This document shows positions 1 through 7,681 of a DNA stretch of 64,000 nucleotides, in pieces; position 1 is the first letter of the stretch, and every line of letters begins with the position of its first letter. The DNA is from an uncultured Bryobacteraceae bacterium (GTDB lineage Bacteria; Acidobacteriota; Terriglobia; Bryobacterales; Bryobacteraceae). The position numbers were made by a program, and so were the translations under genes. The DNA is taken from positions 1 to 64,000 of the forward strand of contig CALKXJ010000002.1 in the NCBI GenBank assembly GCA_938003835.1, given 5' to 3'. The notes beneath the pieces were generated by a model. The model made no database searches, had not been told where the DNA came from, and saw only the letters and a list, made by a program, of their open reading frames with translations.

Positions 1-399
<399 letters not shown>

Positions 400-690
400 T
401 CACTTCTCGATAATGCCGAGGACTTCGTCCTCTCGCAGGATCAAGTACTCCTCGCCATCGATCTTGATGTCGTTACCGGAGTACTTGCCGAACAGGATCC
501 TGTCGCCGACCTTCACCTCCAGGGGGATGATCTTGCCGTCCTCGAGGCGCTTGCCCTTGCCGGCAGCGATGACCTCACCCTCCTGGGGCTTCTCCTTGGC
601 GGAATCGGGGATGATGATGCCCCCTTGCATCTGTTCCTTCTGCTCGATCCTCTTGACGACCAGGCGGTCGTAAAGCGGACGCAAATGCAT
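400..690 (-). CDS. groES: Co-chaperonin GroES
   Basis: The 96-residue protein is the normal length for the 10-kDa co-chaperonin. It begins [14 protein letters not shown], has the mobile-loop segment [17 protein letters not shown], and ends with the family-typical [15 protein letters not shown]. It forms the heptameric lid of GroEL. A strong ribosome site (AAGGAGGAAGG on the minus strand, about 700-710) precedes the ATG. It is the first gene of the groESL operon, with a CIRCE operator inside its promoter and a hairpin in its leader. Confidence 0.98.
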   Translation of the reverse strand: MHLRPLYDRLVVKRIEQKEQMQGGIIIPDSAKEKPQEGEVIAAGKGKRLEDGKIIPLEVKVGDRILFGKYSGNDIKIDGEEYLILREDEVLGIIEK

Positions 691-729
691 GTTTGCCTTC
701 CTCCTTGGTGCACTCAGGTGAGAGTTGGC

Positions 730-749
730 GGCTCTCCGGGAGGAGAGCC
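730..749 (-). other. Perfect hairpin in the groES 5' leader
   Basis: An 8-bp perfect inverted repeat, GGCTCTCC / GGAGAGCC with a 4-nt loop, lies between the predicted groES transcription start (about 754) and the groES ribosome site. There is no U-tract, so it is not an intrinsic terminator. A role in mRNA stability or processing is an inference. Confidence 0.6.
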
Positions 750-760
750 CTCGAAGACCA

Positions 761-790
761 TTATTAGCACTCTCCTGGGAGGAGTGTCAA
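761..790 (-). promoter_or_regulatory. groESL promoter with embedded CIRCE (HrcA operator)
   Basis: Read on the plus strand, 764-790 is TTAGCACTC-N9-GAGTGTCAA. This matches the CIRCE consensus TTAGCACTC-N9-GAGTGCTAA except for two swapped bases in one arm. On the minus strand the same DNA gives a -35 TTGACA (785-790) and a -10 TAATAA (761-766) with an 18-bp spacer, so HrcA bound to CIRCE would cover the whole promoter. The expected start is near 754, about 60 nt upstream of groES. No hrcA gene is visible in the window. Confidence 0.9.
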
Positions 791-822
791 TATCTGCCGG
801 CAAGTATAAGCGAAATCGCAAT

Positions 823-1230
823 TTACTTGGATTGCTCCGCAATGACCCCGGGGTCGAGAAGGTCGAACTCCCCGTCGGGGGCGGCCTCGGCCTCGCCGGC
901 GTCGATCGCCTCCTGGCAGCGGACACAGTAGGCGGCCCAGGGAATCGCCTCCAGGCGGCGAGGGGCGATCGGCTCCTCGCAGTTCAGGCAGATGCCGTAG
1001 GTGCCCTCGTCAAGGCGGGCCAGAGCGGCCCGGACCTCGCGGAGAAGACGGAAGTCGCGATTCAGCTTGCTGATCGCCAGCTCGCGCAGGGTGGTGAGCT
1101 GGAGGTCGTCGACGGCGTCGGGCGCCTTTTCGATGGTAATCTCCTCGCGCCGGCTCCGTGAGGCGAGGAGCTCGGCGAGCTTGGCCTCGAGGGCGGAGCG
1201 GTACTTGGCCAAACGGTTGTTGGTGGGCAT
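823..1230 (-). CDS. DksA/TraR-family C4 zinc-finger protein
   Basis: This 135-residue protein has a long helical N-terminal half (residues 1-75, a likely coiled coil) and a C4 zinc finger: Cys81-x2-Cys84 and Cys102-x2-Cys105, the latter in YCVRCQEAID, which is typical of DksA/TraR/YocK proteins. Family members bind the RNA polymerase secondary channel and modulate initiation, often with ppGpp. The start has an AAGGTG ribosome site. It lies upstream of groES on the same strand, but the groES promoter lies between them, so they are probably separate units. Whether it acts like DksA or like the shorter YocK/TraR forms cannot be told from sequence alone. Confidence 0.9.
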   Translation of the reverse strand: MPTNNRLAKYRSALEAKLAELLASRSRREEITIEKAPDAVDDLQLTTLRELAISKLNRDFRLLREVRAALARLDEGTYGICLNCEEPIAPRRLEAIPWAAYCVRCQEAIDAGEAEAAPDGEFDLLDPGVIAEQSK

Positions 1231-1391
1231 GGGAAACGCACCTTAGGGATGCACCAAGCCCGGCGTCCGCTTCCCGGATTGAGAGCCGTAAGGCGTCTGA
1301 GCGGGGGAAGGGGCGGCAGGCAGGTGCTCGCCAAGGAGAGGGACGACGGTGGGGGGTGAGAGGTTTCAGGAATCAGACTCTAAATATGATA
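1231..1391. other. Intergenic region between divergent dksA-like and hsp20 genes
   Basis: This is the promoter-distal part of a 289-bp gap between divergently transcribed genes. I see no ORF with codon support, no RNA gene and no repeat here. The recognisable elements (palindrome, promoter, leader hairpin) all lie in 1392-1519. Confidence 0.5.
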
Positions 1392-1403
1392 TTAGCATGC
1401 TAA
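1392..1403. promoter_or_regulatory. Perfect 12-bp palindrome upstream of hsp20 promoter (candidate operator)
   Basis: TTAGCATGCTAA is a perfect palindrome sitting 10 bp upstream of the -35 box of the hsp20 operon. It is flanked by further partly symmetrical A/T sequence (ATAT...ATAT). It equals the outer hexamers of the two CIRCE arms joined without a spacer. Regulator identity is unknown. Confidence 0.5.
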
Positions 1404-1413
1404 GAAAATATGC

Positions 1414-1442
1414 TTGACAAGATGAAGATCCTGGTGTACACT
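1414..1442 (+). promoter_or_regulatory. Sigma70-type promoter of the hsp20 operon
   Basis: A perfect -35 TTGACA (1414-1419) is followed after exactly 17 bp by TACACT (1437-1442), four of six matches to the -10 consensus. The predicted start is near 1449, leaving a leader of about 70 nt before the first hsp20 ATG at 1520. This is the strongest housekeeping-type promoter I can see in the window. Confidence 0.8.
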
Positions 1443-1450
1443 GTCTCTAG

Positions 1451-1481
1451 ATGCCGGGCCAACCACCGCGACGGCCCGCAT
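1451..1481 (+). other. Stem-loop at the 5' end of the hsp20 leader
   Basis: ATGC(C)GGGCC at 1451-1460 pairs with GGCCCGCAT at 1473-1481, a 9-bp stem with one bulge and a 12-nt loop. It lies just after the predicted transcription start and does not cover the AGGAGG ribosome site at 1502-1507. It could stabilise the mRNA; a thermosensor role is not shown by the sequence. Confidence 0.45.
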
Positions 1482-1519
1482 CCGTTGCTCAATCTTCAAC
1501 CAGGAGGTAACAAGCGACG

Positions 1520-1987
1520 ATGTTTGCCAGAATGTTTGAAGAACTGGAGCAATTGCGGCGCTCCATGGACCGGCTGTTCGAGCAGACCCTGCCCGCACGC
1601 TGGAGCGCCGGCGAGACGACCTCGGAGTGGTGCTTCGCTCCGCCCGTCGAGACCGGCTGGACCGACGAGTCGCTCAACCTGCGCGTCGTCCTGCCGGGCG
1701 TCACCGAAAAGGACCTGAACCTTTCCATCCAGGGCAATCAGCTTCAGATCCGCGGCGAGCGCAAGGCTCCGGAGAACTTCGGCCGCGAGGACGCCGTCTG
1801 GCACGTGATCCCCTACGGGAAATTCGAGCGGACCGTGGACCTGCCGAACGGCCTGAACCTCGATGCGCTGGAGGCGCGCCTGCACGACGGCGTGCTGGAC
1901 ATCCGGATCCCGCTGGCCGCTGAGGTGAAGCCGAAGAGAATCCAGATCCAGGTGGGCGAGGAGCGCAAGCAGCTCGCCGCCGCCTGA
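1520..1987 (+). CDS. Small heat-shock protein HSP20 (paralogue 1)
   Basis: A 155-residue small heat-shock protein. A short N-terminal arm (MFARMFEELEQLRRSMDRLFEQ) is followed by an alpha-crystallin domain of about residues 40-140 with the family pattern LNLRVVLPGVTEKDLNLSI, LQIRGERKAP and the closing GVLDIRIP. These proteins bind unfolding clients without ATP and pass them to DnaK or GroEL. AGGAGG at 1502-1507 lies upstream of the ATG. It is the first gene of a run of three HSP20 genes and a J-protein, driven by the promoter at 1414-1442. Confidence 0.95.
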   Translation: MFARMFEELEQLRRSMDRLFEQTLPARWSAGETTSEWCFAPPVETGWTDESLNLRVVLPGVTEKDLNLSIQGNQLQIRGERKAPENFGREDAVWHVIPYGKFERTVDLPNGLNLDALEARLHDGVLDIRIPLAAEVKPKRIQIQVGEERKQLAAA

Positions 1988-2059
1988 GCTCGCCGCGCCC
2001 GCTCCGGCGCCCCGGGTGGCGCCGGAGCCGGTCTGGCGCCAGATGCAAGGAGGAAAAAG

Positions 2060-2515
2060 ATGCGAAGAACGTGGCCGTCAAGCTCGTTTCCTTTCCGAGG
2101 GGGTTTCCCCGACCCCGCACGGATCCGGCGCGAAATGGAGCGCCTGTTCGATCTGCTCGAGGCCGAGGCGCCGTCGGCGGCGCCGGCGGGGGTCTTCCCG
2201 CCCATAAACGTCACGCAGGACGGGCAGAACTTCTATGTCCGTACCGAACTGCCGGGCATCGATCCCGCCGCGCTGAACATCTCGGTGGAGCGCAACAAGC
2301 TGACTCTAGCCGGCAAGCGTGAGATCCCGATCGAGCAGGACGGGGTGAGCTACCATCGCCGCGAGCGTGTGGGCGGCGCCTTCAACCGCAGCATCACCCT
2401 GCCCGGCGACATCGATCCGGACCGTGTGGAGGCCAACTACCGCCACGGTATCCTCACCATCACGTTGCCCAAGGCCGAGGCGGTGAAGGCGAGGAAGATT
2501 GCGGTGCGTTCGTAA
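2060..2515 (+). CDS. Small heat-shock protein HSP20 (paralogue 2)
   Basis: A 151-residue protein with an N-terminal arm (residues 1-45, including REMERLFDLLE) and an alpha-crystallin domain: INVTQDGQNFYVRTELPGIDPAALNISV, LTLAGKREI and the closing GILTITLPKAEAVKARKIAV. The final IAV is close to the C-terminal IxI motif used in oligomer assembly. An AAGGAGG site lies just before the ATG. It is clearly diverged from the flanking paralogues, so the tandem copies are not a recent duplication. It probably shares the transcript that starts near 1449. Confidence 0.95.
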   Translation: MRRTWPSSSFPFRGGFPDPARIRREMERLFDLLEAEAPSAAPAGVFPPINVTQDGQNFYVRTELPGIDPAALNISVERNKLTLAGKREIPIEQDGVSYHRRERVGGAFNRSITLPGDIDPDRVEANYRHGILTITLPKAEAVKARKIAVRS

Positions 2516-2534
2516 GCCAAAGGAGGACTCCCCG

Positions 2535-2933
2535 ATGATTCGAGAACAGGAACTGGATCCCGGACGGGCCGCCGCGCGGCGCGCCGAGCAGACGCGAGAG
2601 GGCCCGGTCTTCGAGCCCGCCGTGGACATCTATGAAAACGCCGAGGGGCTGACCCTGCTGGCCGACATGCCGGGGGTGGCGCCCGAGAAGCTAACCATCG
2701 ATTTGAGAGAGAACGTGCTCACGCTGCGGGGCGAGGTCACGAGACCGGAAGGGGAAAACGAAACCGACGTCCTGCGCGAGTTTCAGACGGGGAACTACTT
2801 CCGGCAGTTCACCCTGGCCGACACCATCGACCAGAGCCGGATCGAAGCGACGATGAAGGACGGCGTGTTGCGGCTGAAGCTCCCCAAGGTGGAGCGCGCC
2901 CGCCCGCGGACGATCACGGTGAAAGCCGGCTGA
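2535..2933 (+). CDS. Small heat-shock protein HSP20 (paralogue 3)
   Basis: I chose the ATG at 2535, which follows AAGGAGG at 2519-2525 by the expected distance and gives 132 residues; a frame-open extension to 2499 overlaps the previous gene. The alpha-crystallin domain covers about residues 25-125 (VDIYENAEGLTLLADMPGV, LTLRGEVTRP, FTLADTIDQSRIEA, GVLRLKLPK) and the chain ends in RTITVKAG, where ITV is an IxI-like motif. The N-terminal arm is shorter than in the other two copies, which can alter oligomer size and client range. Third HSP20 gene of the run. Confidence 0.94.
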   Translation: MIREQELDPGRAAARRAEQTREGPVFEPAVDIYENAEGLTLLADMPGVAPEKLTIDLRENVLTLRGEVTRPEGENETDVLREFQTGNYFRQFTLADTIDQSRIEATMKDGVLRLKLPKVERARPRTITVKAG

Positions 2934-2978
2934 AGGCGTCCGCCCCTCGCCGGAGCACGTTGCTAGCTGCGACGCGCG

Positions 2979-3596
2979 ATGGCGATCAAGAATTACTATC
3001 TGATTCTTGGCGTCTCCCGCGGTGAAAGTGCGGAGGGAATACGCGCGGCTTTCCGGCAACTCGCCAAGCGCTACCATCCCGACCGGGCCGGCGCGGAGAG
3101 CACCCCGGAGTTTCGAGAGATCCTGGAGGCTTACGAGGTGCTCTCGGATCCGGAGCGGCGCCGGCAATATAACAGCGAGCTGGAGGCGGCCGAGCGCCGC
3201 CTGGAAGCCGCCGCGGCGCCGCCGGCGGAGCAACCTTCCCGACCCTGGTCACGCGAGCTCTGGGCCGAATTCGCGGCCCGGCTGGCGGCCAAGGCCCCTC
3301 CGGCCAGCATCATTGCCTTGGAGGCCGCGCTCCGTCCGGAGGAAGCCCTGCTCGGCACGACGCTCCGGATAGAGCTCCCGGTGGCAGCCTCCTGTCCCGC
3401 CTGCGGCGGAAGCGGCTGGGAGTGGCCCTTCCCCTGCCTCGCGTGCGGCGGCCAGGGCGTCCGGCGCCTCCGCCGGCCCCTTGCCGTGCCGATCCCCCCG
3501 CGCACGCGCCACGGCACGGTCCTCGAAATTCCATATTCTGATGCCGCAATCGGCCGCATCCTCCTGCGGATCCGCGTGCGCGTGGCGCCGTTCTAA
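2979..3596 (+). CDS. Minimal DnaJ-like co-chaperone with a single zinc site
   Basis: A 205-residue protein starting with a J domain (residues 5-66) that carries the HPD motif at 33-35, needed to stimulate DnaK ATPase. Full DnaJ has a G/F linker and four CxxCxGxG repeats. This protein has an Ala/Glu-rich linker (about 68-125) and only two repeats, CPACGGSG (139-146) and CLACGGQG (153-160), enough for one zinc. It ends with one short client-binding-like strand region (PLAVPIPPRTRHGTVLEIP). It follows the HSP20 genes on the same strand and overlaps the convergent transporter gene by 4 nt, so it probably passes sHSP-bound clients to DnaK. Not the main DnaJ. Confidence 0.85.
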   Translation: MAIKNYYLILGVSRGESAEGIRAAFRQLAKRYHPDRAGAESTPEFREILEAYEVLSDPERRRQYNSELEAAERRLEAAAAPPAEQPSRPWSRELWAEFAARLAAKAPPASIIALEAALRPEEALLGTTLRIELPVAASCPACGGSGWEWPFPCLACGGQGVRRLRRPLAVPIPPRTRHGTVLEIPYSDAAIGRILLRIRVRVAPF

Positions 3597-4927
3597 GCCG
3601 GGCGCAACGACGGCCGCGGCGGCCGGATCTTGGAGCCCTCAAAGGCGTAGTAGGTCACGAAGACATAGCAGACGCCGGGAATGAGCATGGCCAGCGCCAT
3701 CGACCGCGTCAGCTCGAAGACCAGACCCATCAGGGGCGTGAAGATCGCGCCTCCGATGATGGCCATCACGATGAGCGAGCCGCCCAGCTTCGTGTTGGGC
3801 CCGAGTTCCTTGATGCCCAGCGCGAAGATGGTCGGAAACATCAGCGACATGAAGAAGCTGGTGAAGAAGACGGCCCAGACGCCCACCCAGCCGGGGAAGG
3901 CGGCGGCCACGGCGATCAGCCCTATGTTGATGGCCCCGTAGATGCCCATGAGGATGCTCGGCTGGACGTACTTCATCAGCCAGGTGGCGGTGAAGCGGCC
4001 GACGCCGAAGGCCACAAGCGTCCCGGTGAGAAAGTAGCCGGCCGATTTCTCCGGCAGGCCCGTGTAGTCCTGCACATACTGGATGTAGTAACTCCAGGTG
4101 CCGACCTGCGCGCCGACGTAGAAGCACTGGGCAATGACGCCGAGCACGAAGTGGCGGTGGTGGAACAGATCACGGAAGCGCCCCTTGTGCCGCGCCTGGT
4201 CCGGCTCGGCCTCCTCGGCCACCTTGGGGAAGCGGGTCAGCAGGATCAGCAGCGCCCAGACAAACATCACCGTACCGAGCACGAGATAGGGCGTTACAAC
4301 CCGCATCGTCTCGTGCTCGAGATAGGCGTCGTAGGTGCCGGCGGCCTTCATCGCCTCGATCTCGGCCGGAGTGAGCTCGATGCCGGAGAAAATGAAGACC
4401 GTGCCGACCAGCACCCCGGTGACGGCGCCCAGGGGATTGAAGGCCTGCGAGAAATTGAGCCGCCGCTCCGAGGTGCGCGGATCGCCAAGCTGGGCAACGA
4501 AGGGATTGGCGCCGGTCTCCAGGAACGCCAGCCCGCTGGCGATGACGAACAGCGCAAACAGGAAGAAGCCGTACTCGCGGATGTGGGCGGCCGGCCAGAA
4601 CAGGTAAGTCCCCGTGCCGTAGAGCAGCAAGCCCACCACCAGGCCCGCCTTGTAGCCGTGGCGGCGCATGAGCAGCGCGGCGGGCATCGACAGCAGGAAG
4701 TAGCCCATGTAGAAGGCCGACTGGATGAAGCCCGCCTGGAGACGGCTGATCTCGAACGACTTCATGAACTGCTTGATCAGGATGTCGTTCAGGTTGTTTG
4801 GAATCCCCCAGAACAGAAACAGCGCCGTCACCAGCACGAACGGCAGGGTATTGCCCGGGGCAAGCATCGGGGGGTGTTCCCGCGCCGACTTGCCCGTCGG
4901 GGTCTCGAGGCTGCTCGGAATCTCCAT
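3593..4927 (-). CDS. fucP: FucP-type sugar:proton symporter (MFS)
   Basis: A 444-residue polytopic protein with about 12 hydrophobic segments. The first helix region (FLFWGIPNNLNDILIKQF) and the second (AFYMGYFLLSMPAA, then RRHGYKAGL) are characteristic of the FHS family, which includes the L-fucose:H+ symporter FucP and the glucose/galactose transporters GluP/GlcP. It imports a hexose or deoxyhexose across the inner membrane with protons. The exact sugar cannot be read from the sequence. It lies downstream of two CBM9-like lipoproteins on the same strand, which fits a carbohydrate-uptake role. Confidence 0.88.
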   Translation of the reverse strand: MEIPSSLETPTGKSAREHPPMLAPGNTLPFVLVTALFLFWGIPNNLNDILIKQFMKSFEISRLQAGFIQSAFYMGYFLLSMPAALLMRRHGYKAGLVVGLLLYGTGTYLFWPAAHIREYGFFLFALFVIASGLAFLETGANPFVAQLGDPRTSERRLNFSQAFNPLGAVTGVLVGTVFIFSGIELTPAEIEAMKAAGTYDAYLEHETMRVVTPYLVLGTVMFVWALLILLTRFPKVAEEAEPDQARHKGRFRDLFHHRHFVLGVIAQCFYVGAQVGTWSYYIQYVQDYTGLPEKSAGYFLTGTLVAFGVGRFTATWLMKYVQPSILMGIYGAINIGLIAVAAAFPGWVGVWAVFFTSFFMSLMFPTIFALGIKELGPNTKLGGSLIVMAIIGGAIFTPLMGLVFELTRSMALAMLIPGVCYVFVTYYAFEGSKIRPPRPSLRPA

Positions 4928-4971
4928 AGCCGGAAATTACGAAGGTAGCACGCCCGCGCCCCGTGGGGCGG

Positions 4972-5868
4972 TCAGCGGCCGGCGCGAGCGTCCGGAGCGC
5001 GGCGGCTGAAGACCACCTCGGTGAACCGCTCCGGGATGTGGGAGTCGTAGTGCCCGTGGCGGTTCCAGGTCCAGCCGGGCGCGCCGGGCAGGGGCGCCCC
5101 TTTGGCGTCGAAGTGCTGGAAGCGCGAGCAGTCGATCAGCCAAAGGTCGCCCCCGGCGGGCGGCAGCGGGCGGCCGTCGGCCAGATCGCGCAAGCCCTGC
5201 CAGGGGAAGGCAAGCTCGACGCTCCAGCCGCGATCGATGTCGTCGTCTTGGTTGATGGTCCCGTCGACGTGCACCGCCCATTCGAGGCCGGGAAAGTCCC
5301 AGTCCATGAAGCCCCAGCGCTCGCCGCGCGGATGGACGTGGCCGCCCACGCCGGCCAGCGTCGCCGTTCGCTGTTTCGCCGGATCGAATTCCGGCCGCCC
5401 GTAGTAGGGTCCGCCAGGCCGGTGGATATCCTTCCAGATCCAGAAGACCTCGTAAATGGTTCCGAAGGCGTTCACCTCAAATTCGTAGTAAGCGTCCTTT
5501 CCGGCGATGAAGACTTCGACGTCGTTGTCGTTGTAAATCGGCGAATCGCGCTCGGTGAGCGTCGCGCGGACATAGGGTTCAGGTACATCGAAAGCGATGT
5601 AAAGGTTATCGTCGTCCCAGACGATGGCGCAGCGGGTGGGGAAGAGGGCCGGCTCGCCCGTGACGATGTCGACAAACGGTGGAGACCACGGCGCCTGTCT
5701 CCAGATGGCCTCCTCGAGCCGGCCGTCGATGCGAATCGGTTCCGGAGTGCGGTAGGCGGTATAGCGGGCAACCTTCTCCAGCTCCACGCTCGTGTCCTTT
5801 CTTCCGGCACAGCCGGCGAGGGCAGCGGTGAGGATGACGGCGGCCGGCAGCGCGCGAAATCGACTCAT
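4972..5868 (-). CDS. CBM9-like surface lipoprotein (paralogue A)
   Basis: A 298-residue protein with a lipoprotein signal (LAGC, lipid-modified Cys at about 20) and a single long domain of the carbohydrate-binding family 9-like type: the IRIDGRLEEAIW start, then FPTRCAIVWDDDNLYIAF, NDNDVEVFI, and a C-terminal CSRFQHF. This fold occurs in xylanase-associated modules and in stand-alone sugar-binding lipoproteins of Acidobacteriota and Bacteroidota. Likely anchored in the outer membrane or periplasm and binding glycan ends. It is a tandem paralogue of the next gene, 1 nt away, and precedes the FucP-type transporter. Confidence 0.8.
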   Translation of the reverse strand: MSRFRALPAAVILTAALAGCAGRKDTSVELEKVARYTAYRTPEPIRIDGRLEEAIWRQAPWSPPFVDIVTGEPALFPTRCAIVWDDDNLYIAFDVPEPYVRATLTERDSPIYNDNDVEVFIAGKDAYYEFEVNAFGTIYEVFWIWKDIHRPGGPYYGRPEFDPAKQRTATLAGVGGHVHPRGERWGFMDWDFPGLEWAVHVDGTINQDDDIDRGWSVELAFPWQGLRDLADGRPLPPAGGDLWLIDCSRFQHFDAKGAPLPGAPGWTWNRHGHYDSHIPERFTEVVFSRRAPDARAGR

Positions 5869-5869
5869 T

Positions 5870-6799
5870 CTACTTCCGCGCGGCCTCGGCAGCCGTTCTT
5901 CGCGTGAAGGTCACCTGGGTGAATCGCTCCGGGATATGCGAATCCCAGTAGCCGTGGACGTTCCAGGCCCAGCCGGCGTCGGTGCCGGGAATCTCCTCAC
6001 CCGACGGATAGTAATGCTGGAACCGTGAGCAGTCGATGCGCAACTGGTCGCCCTCGTTCGGCGGCATGGCCCGCTCCGGCTCGAACTGGCGGAGATCCGA
6101 CCAGGGGAAGCCGATCTCGACCGTCCAGCCCTGATCGATGTCGTCGTCCTTGTTCAGCGTCCCCTGGATCGAGATGCCGTGGCGCAAGCCGGGCATGTTC
6201 CAGTCGCGGAAGCCGTAGCGCCAGCCGCGGGGATGGGGGCGATTCTGGGAAATGCCGGCCATGGTGAGCGTCCGGGGCGATTTCGGCTCGAGGTCCGCCC
6301 GGCCGAACCAGGGCCGGCCGGCGACCCAGGCGTCCTTCCAGACCCAGAAGATGTCCAGGATCGTCCCGAGAGCATTGGCCTCGTATTCAAAGTAAGTGTC
6401 TTTGAAAGCAATGAAAACTTCGACGTCGTTATCCATCCAGATATCGGCGTCGTGCTGGGTCAACGTCGCGCGGACGTAGGTTTCAGGCACATCGAAGGCG
6501 ACATAAAGATACTCGTCGTCCCAGACCACGGCGCAACGGGTGGGGAAAAAGCCCGGCTCGCCCGTGATGAGATGGACGAACGGGGTCGACCAGGGCGCCT
6601 GTTTCCAGACCGGCTCCTCCAGCTTGCCGTCGAGGTTGACCGGCCCGCCGGTGCGGTAGGCGGTGTAAGTGGCCACCTTCGGCAACTTGTCGAGTTCCAT
6701 GATCCTGATATCCTGAGCTGGCTCCGTCTTCTTCTGCTGACAGCCGCCGACGAGGATCCCCACCAGCAACAAAGCAAACGCACAATGGTTTGGCTTCAT
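5870..6799 (-). CDS. CBM9-like surface lipoprotein (paralogue B)
   Basis: I start at 6799, where MKPNHCAFALLLVGILVGGC forms a clean lipoprotein signal ending in the lipobox GGC; the frame stays open 14 codons further upstream. The 309-residue product has the same CBM9-like architecture as paralogue A (VNLDGKLEEPVW, FPTRCAVVWDDEYLYVAFDV, MDNDVEVFI, CSRFQHY) and clearly came from a duplication, although the two have diverged widely. Probable glycan-binding lipoprotein. It lies 45 nt downstream of dapD on the same strand, so it could be co-transcribed with dapA-dapD. Confidence 0.8.
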   Translation of the reverse strand: MKPNHCAFALLLVGILVGGCQQKKTEPAQDIRIMELDKLPKVATYTAYRTGGPVNLDGKLEEPVWKQAPWSTPFVHLITGEPGFFPTRCAVVWDDEYLYVAFDVPETYVRATLTQHDADIWMDNDVEVFIAFKDTYFEYEANALGTILDIFWVWKDAWVAGRPWFGRADLEPKSPRTLTMAGISQNRPHPRGWRYGFRDWNMPGLRHGISIQGTLNKDDDIDQGWTVEIGFPWSDLRQFEPERAMPPNEGDQLRIDCSRFQHYYPSGEEIPGTDAGWAWNVHGYWDSHIPERFTQVTFTRRTAAEAARK

Positions 6800-6844
6800 C
6801 CAGGCCTGACCTGCAAAGTTATAAATGTTGGGATTCAGCAAGTC

Positions 6845-7681
6845 TCAGCGGAGCAGTTCCTCCAGGCGGATCTTTGCGTCGGTGCGCGCGTCGCGGTACT
6901 TGACGATCACGGGTGTGTAGAGGCTGATGCCGTGCGCCGCGGCCGGGCCGCTCTTCACCGCCCGGGCTCCGGAGACGACCACCGCCTCGGGTGGAATCAC
7001 CAGAGGCGTTTCGTCGTCGGCGGCGATCACGCGGTCGTTGACCAGGTCAAAGACCGGCGTCGAACGGTTGAGGATGACTCCGGTGCCCAGGACCGCGCGG
7101 CGCTTCACTACCGTTCCCTCATAGACGCCGCAGTTGCCTCCGACGAGCACCTCGTCCTCGATGATCACGGGCAGGGCGCCCACGGGCTCGAGCACGCCCC
7201 CGATCTGCGCGCCGGCTGAAATGTGGCAATTCCGGCCGATTTGGGCGCAACTGCCCACCAGCGCGTGGGAATCGATCATGGTGCCCTCGTCGACCCAAGC
7301 GCCGGCGTTGATGTACATCGGCGGCATGCAGGTGACGCCGCGCGCGACATAGCAGCCGTCGCGGATGCTCGAGCCGCCGGGCACGATGCGCACGCCCATC
7401 GCGGCCGTGATGCGCTTCACCGGCCAGGTGGCCTTGTCGAACCAGGGCTGCCGCGACGGATCGATCGACATGTCGACCAGCTCGCCCATGCGGAAGCCGA
7501 GCAGGATCCCCTTCTTGACCCAGCCGTTAACGCGCCAGCCGGTGGGCGAGCCCGCATCGGGCTCGGCCGCGCGGATGCGGCCGGCGTTCAGAGCGTCCTT
7601 GAAGCGCTGGAACAGCTCGAAATGACGCTCCTCGTAGCGCTCGGGGCGGGCGTCAAAGAGCGCTTCGATCTCAGCCTGCAA
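6845..7681 (-). CDS. dapD: Tetrahydrodipicolinate N-succinyltransferase DapD
   Basis: A 278-residue protein of the expected length with left-handed beta-helix hexapeptide repeats in the middle ([28 protein letters not shown] region, then [15 protein letters not shown] and [12 protein letters not shown]). DapD transfers succinyl from succinyl-CoA to tetrahydrodipicolinate, the committed succinylase step to meso-DAP and lysine in the cytoplasm. It overlaps dapA by 11 nt, so the two are translationally coupled. Its presence shows the organism uses the succinylase branch rather than DapL or Ddh. Motifs and context make the assignment secure. Confidence 0.95.
   Translation of the reverse strand: MQAEIEALFDARPERYEERHFELFQRFKDALNAGRIRAAEPDAGSPTGWRVNGWVKKGILLGFRMGELVDMSIDPSRQPWFDKATWPVKRITAAMGVRIVPGGSSIRDGCYVARGVTCMPPMYINAGAWVDEGTMIDSHALVGSCAQIGRNCHISAGAQIGGVLEPVGALPVIIEDEVLVGGNCGVYEGTVVKRRAVLGTGVILNRSTPVFDLVNDRVIAADDETPLVIPPEAVVVSGARAVKSGPAAAHGISLYTPVIVKYRDARTDAKIRLEELLR

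Noticed and set aside
4151-4948. 265-codon open frame antisense to the FucP-type gene
   Set aside because: The minus-strand product has the family-defining transporter motifs and membrane helices; the plus frame has none.
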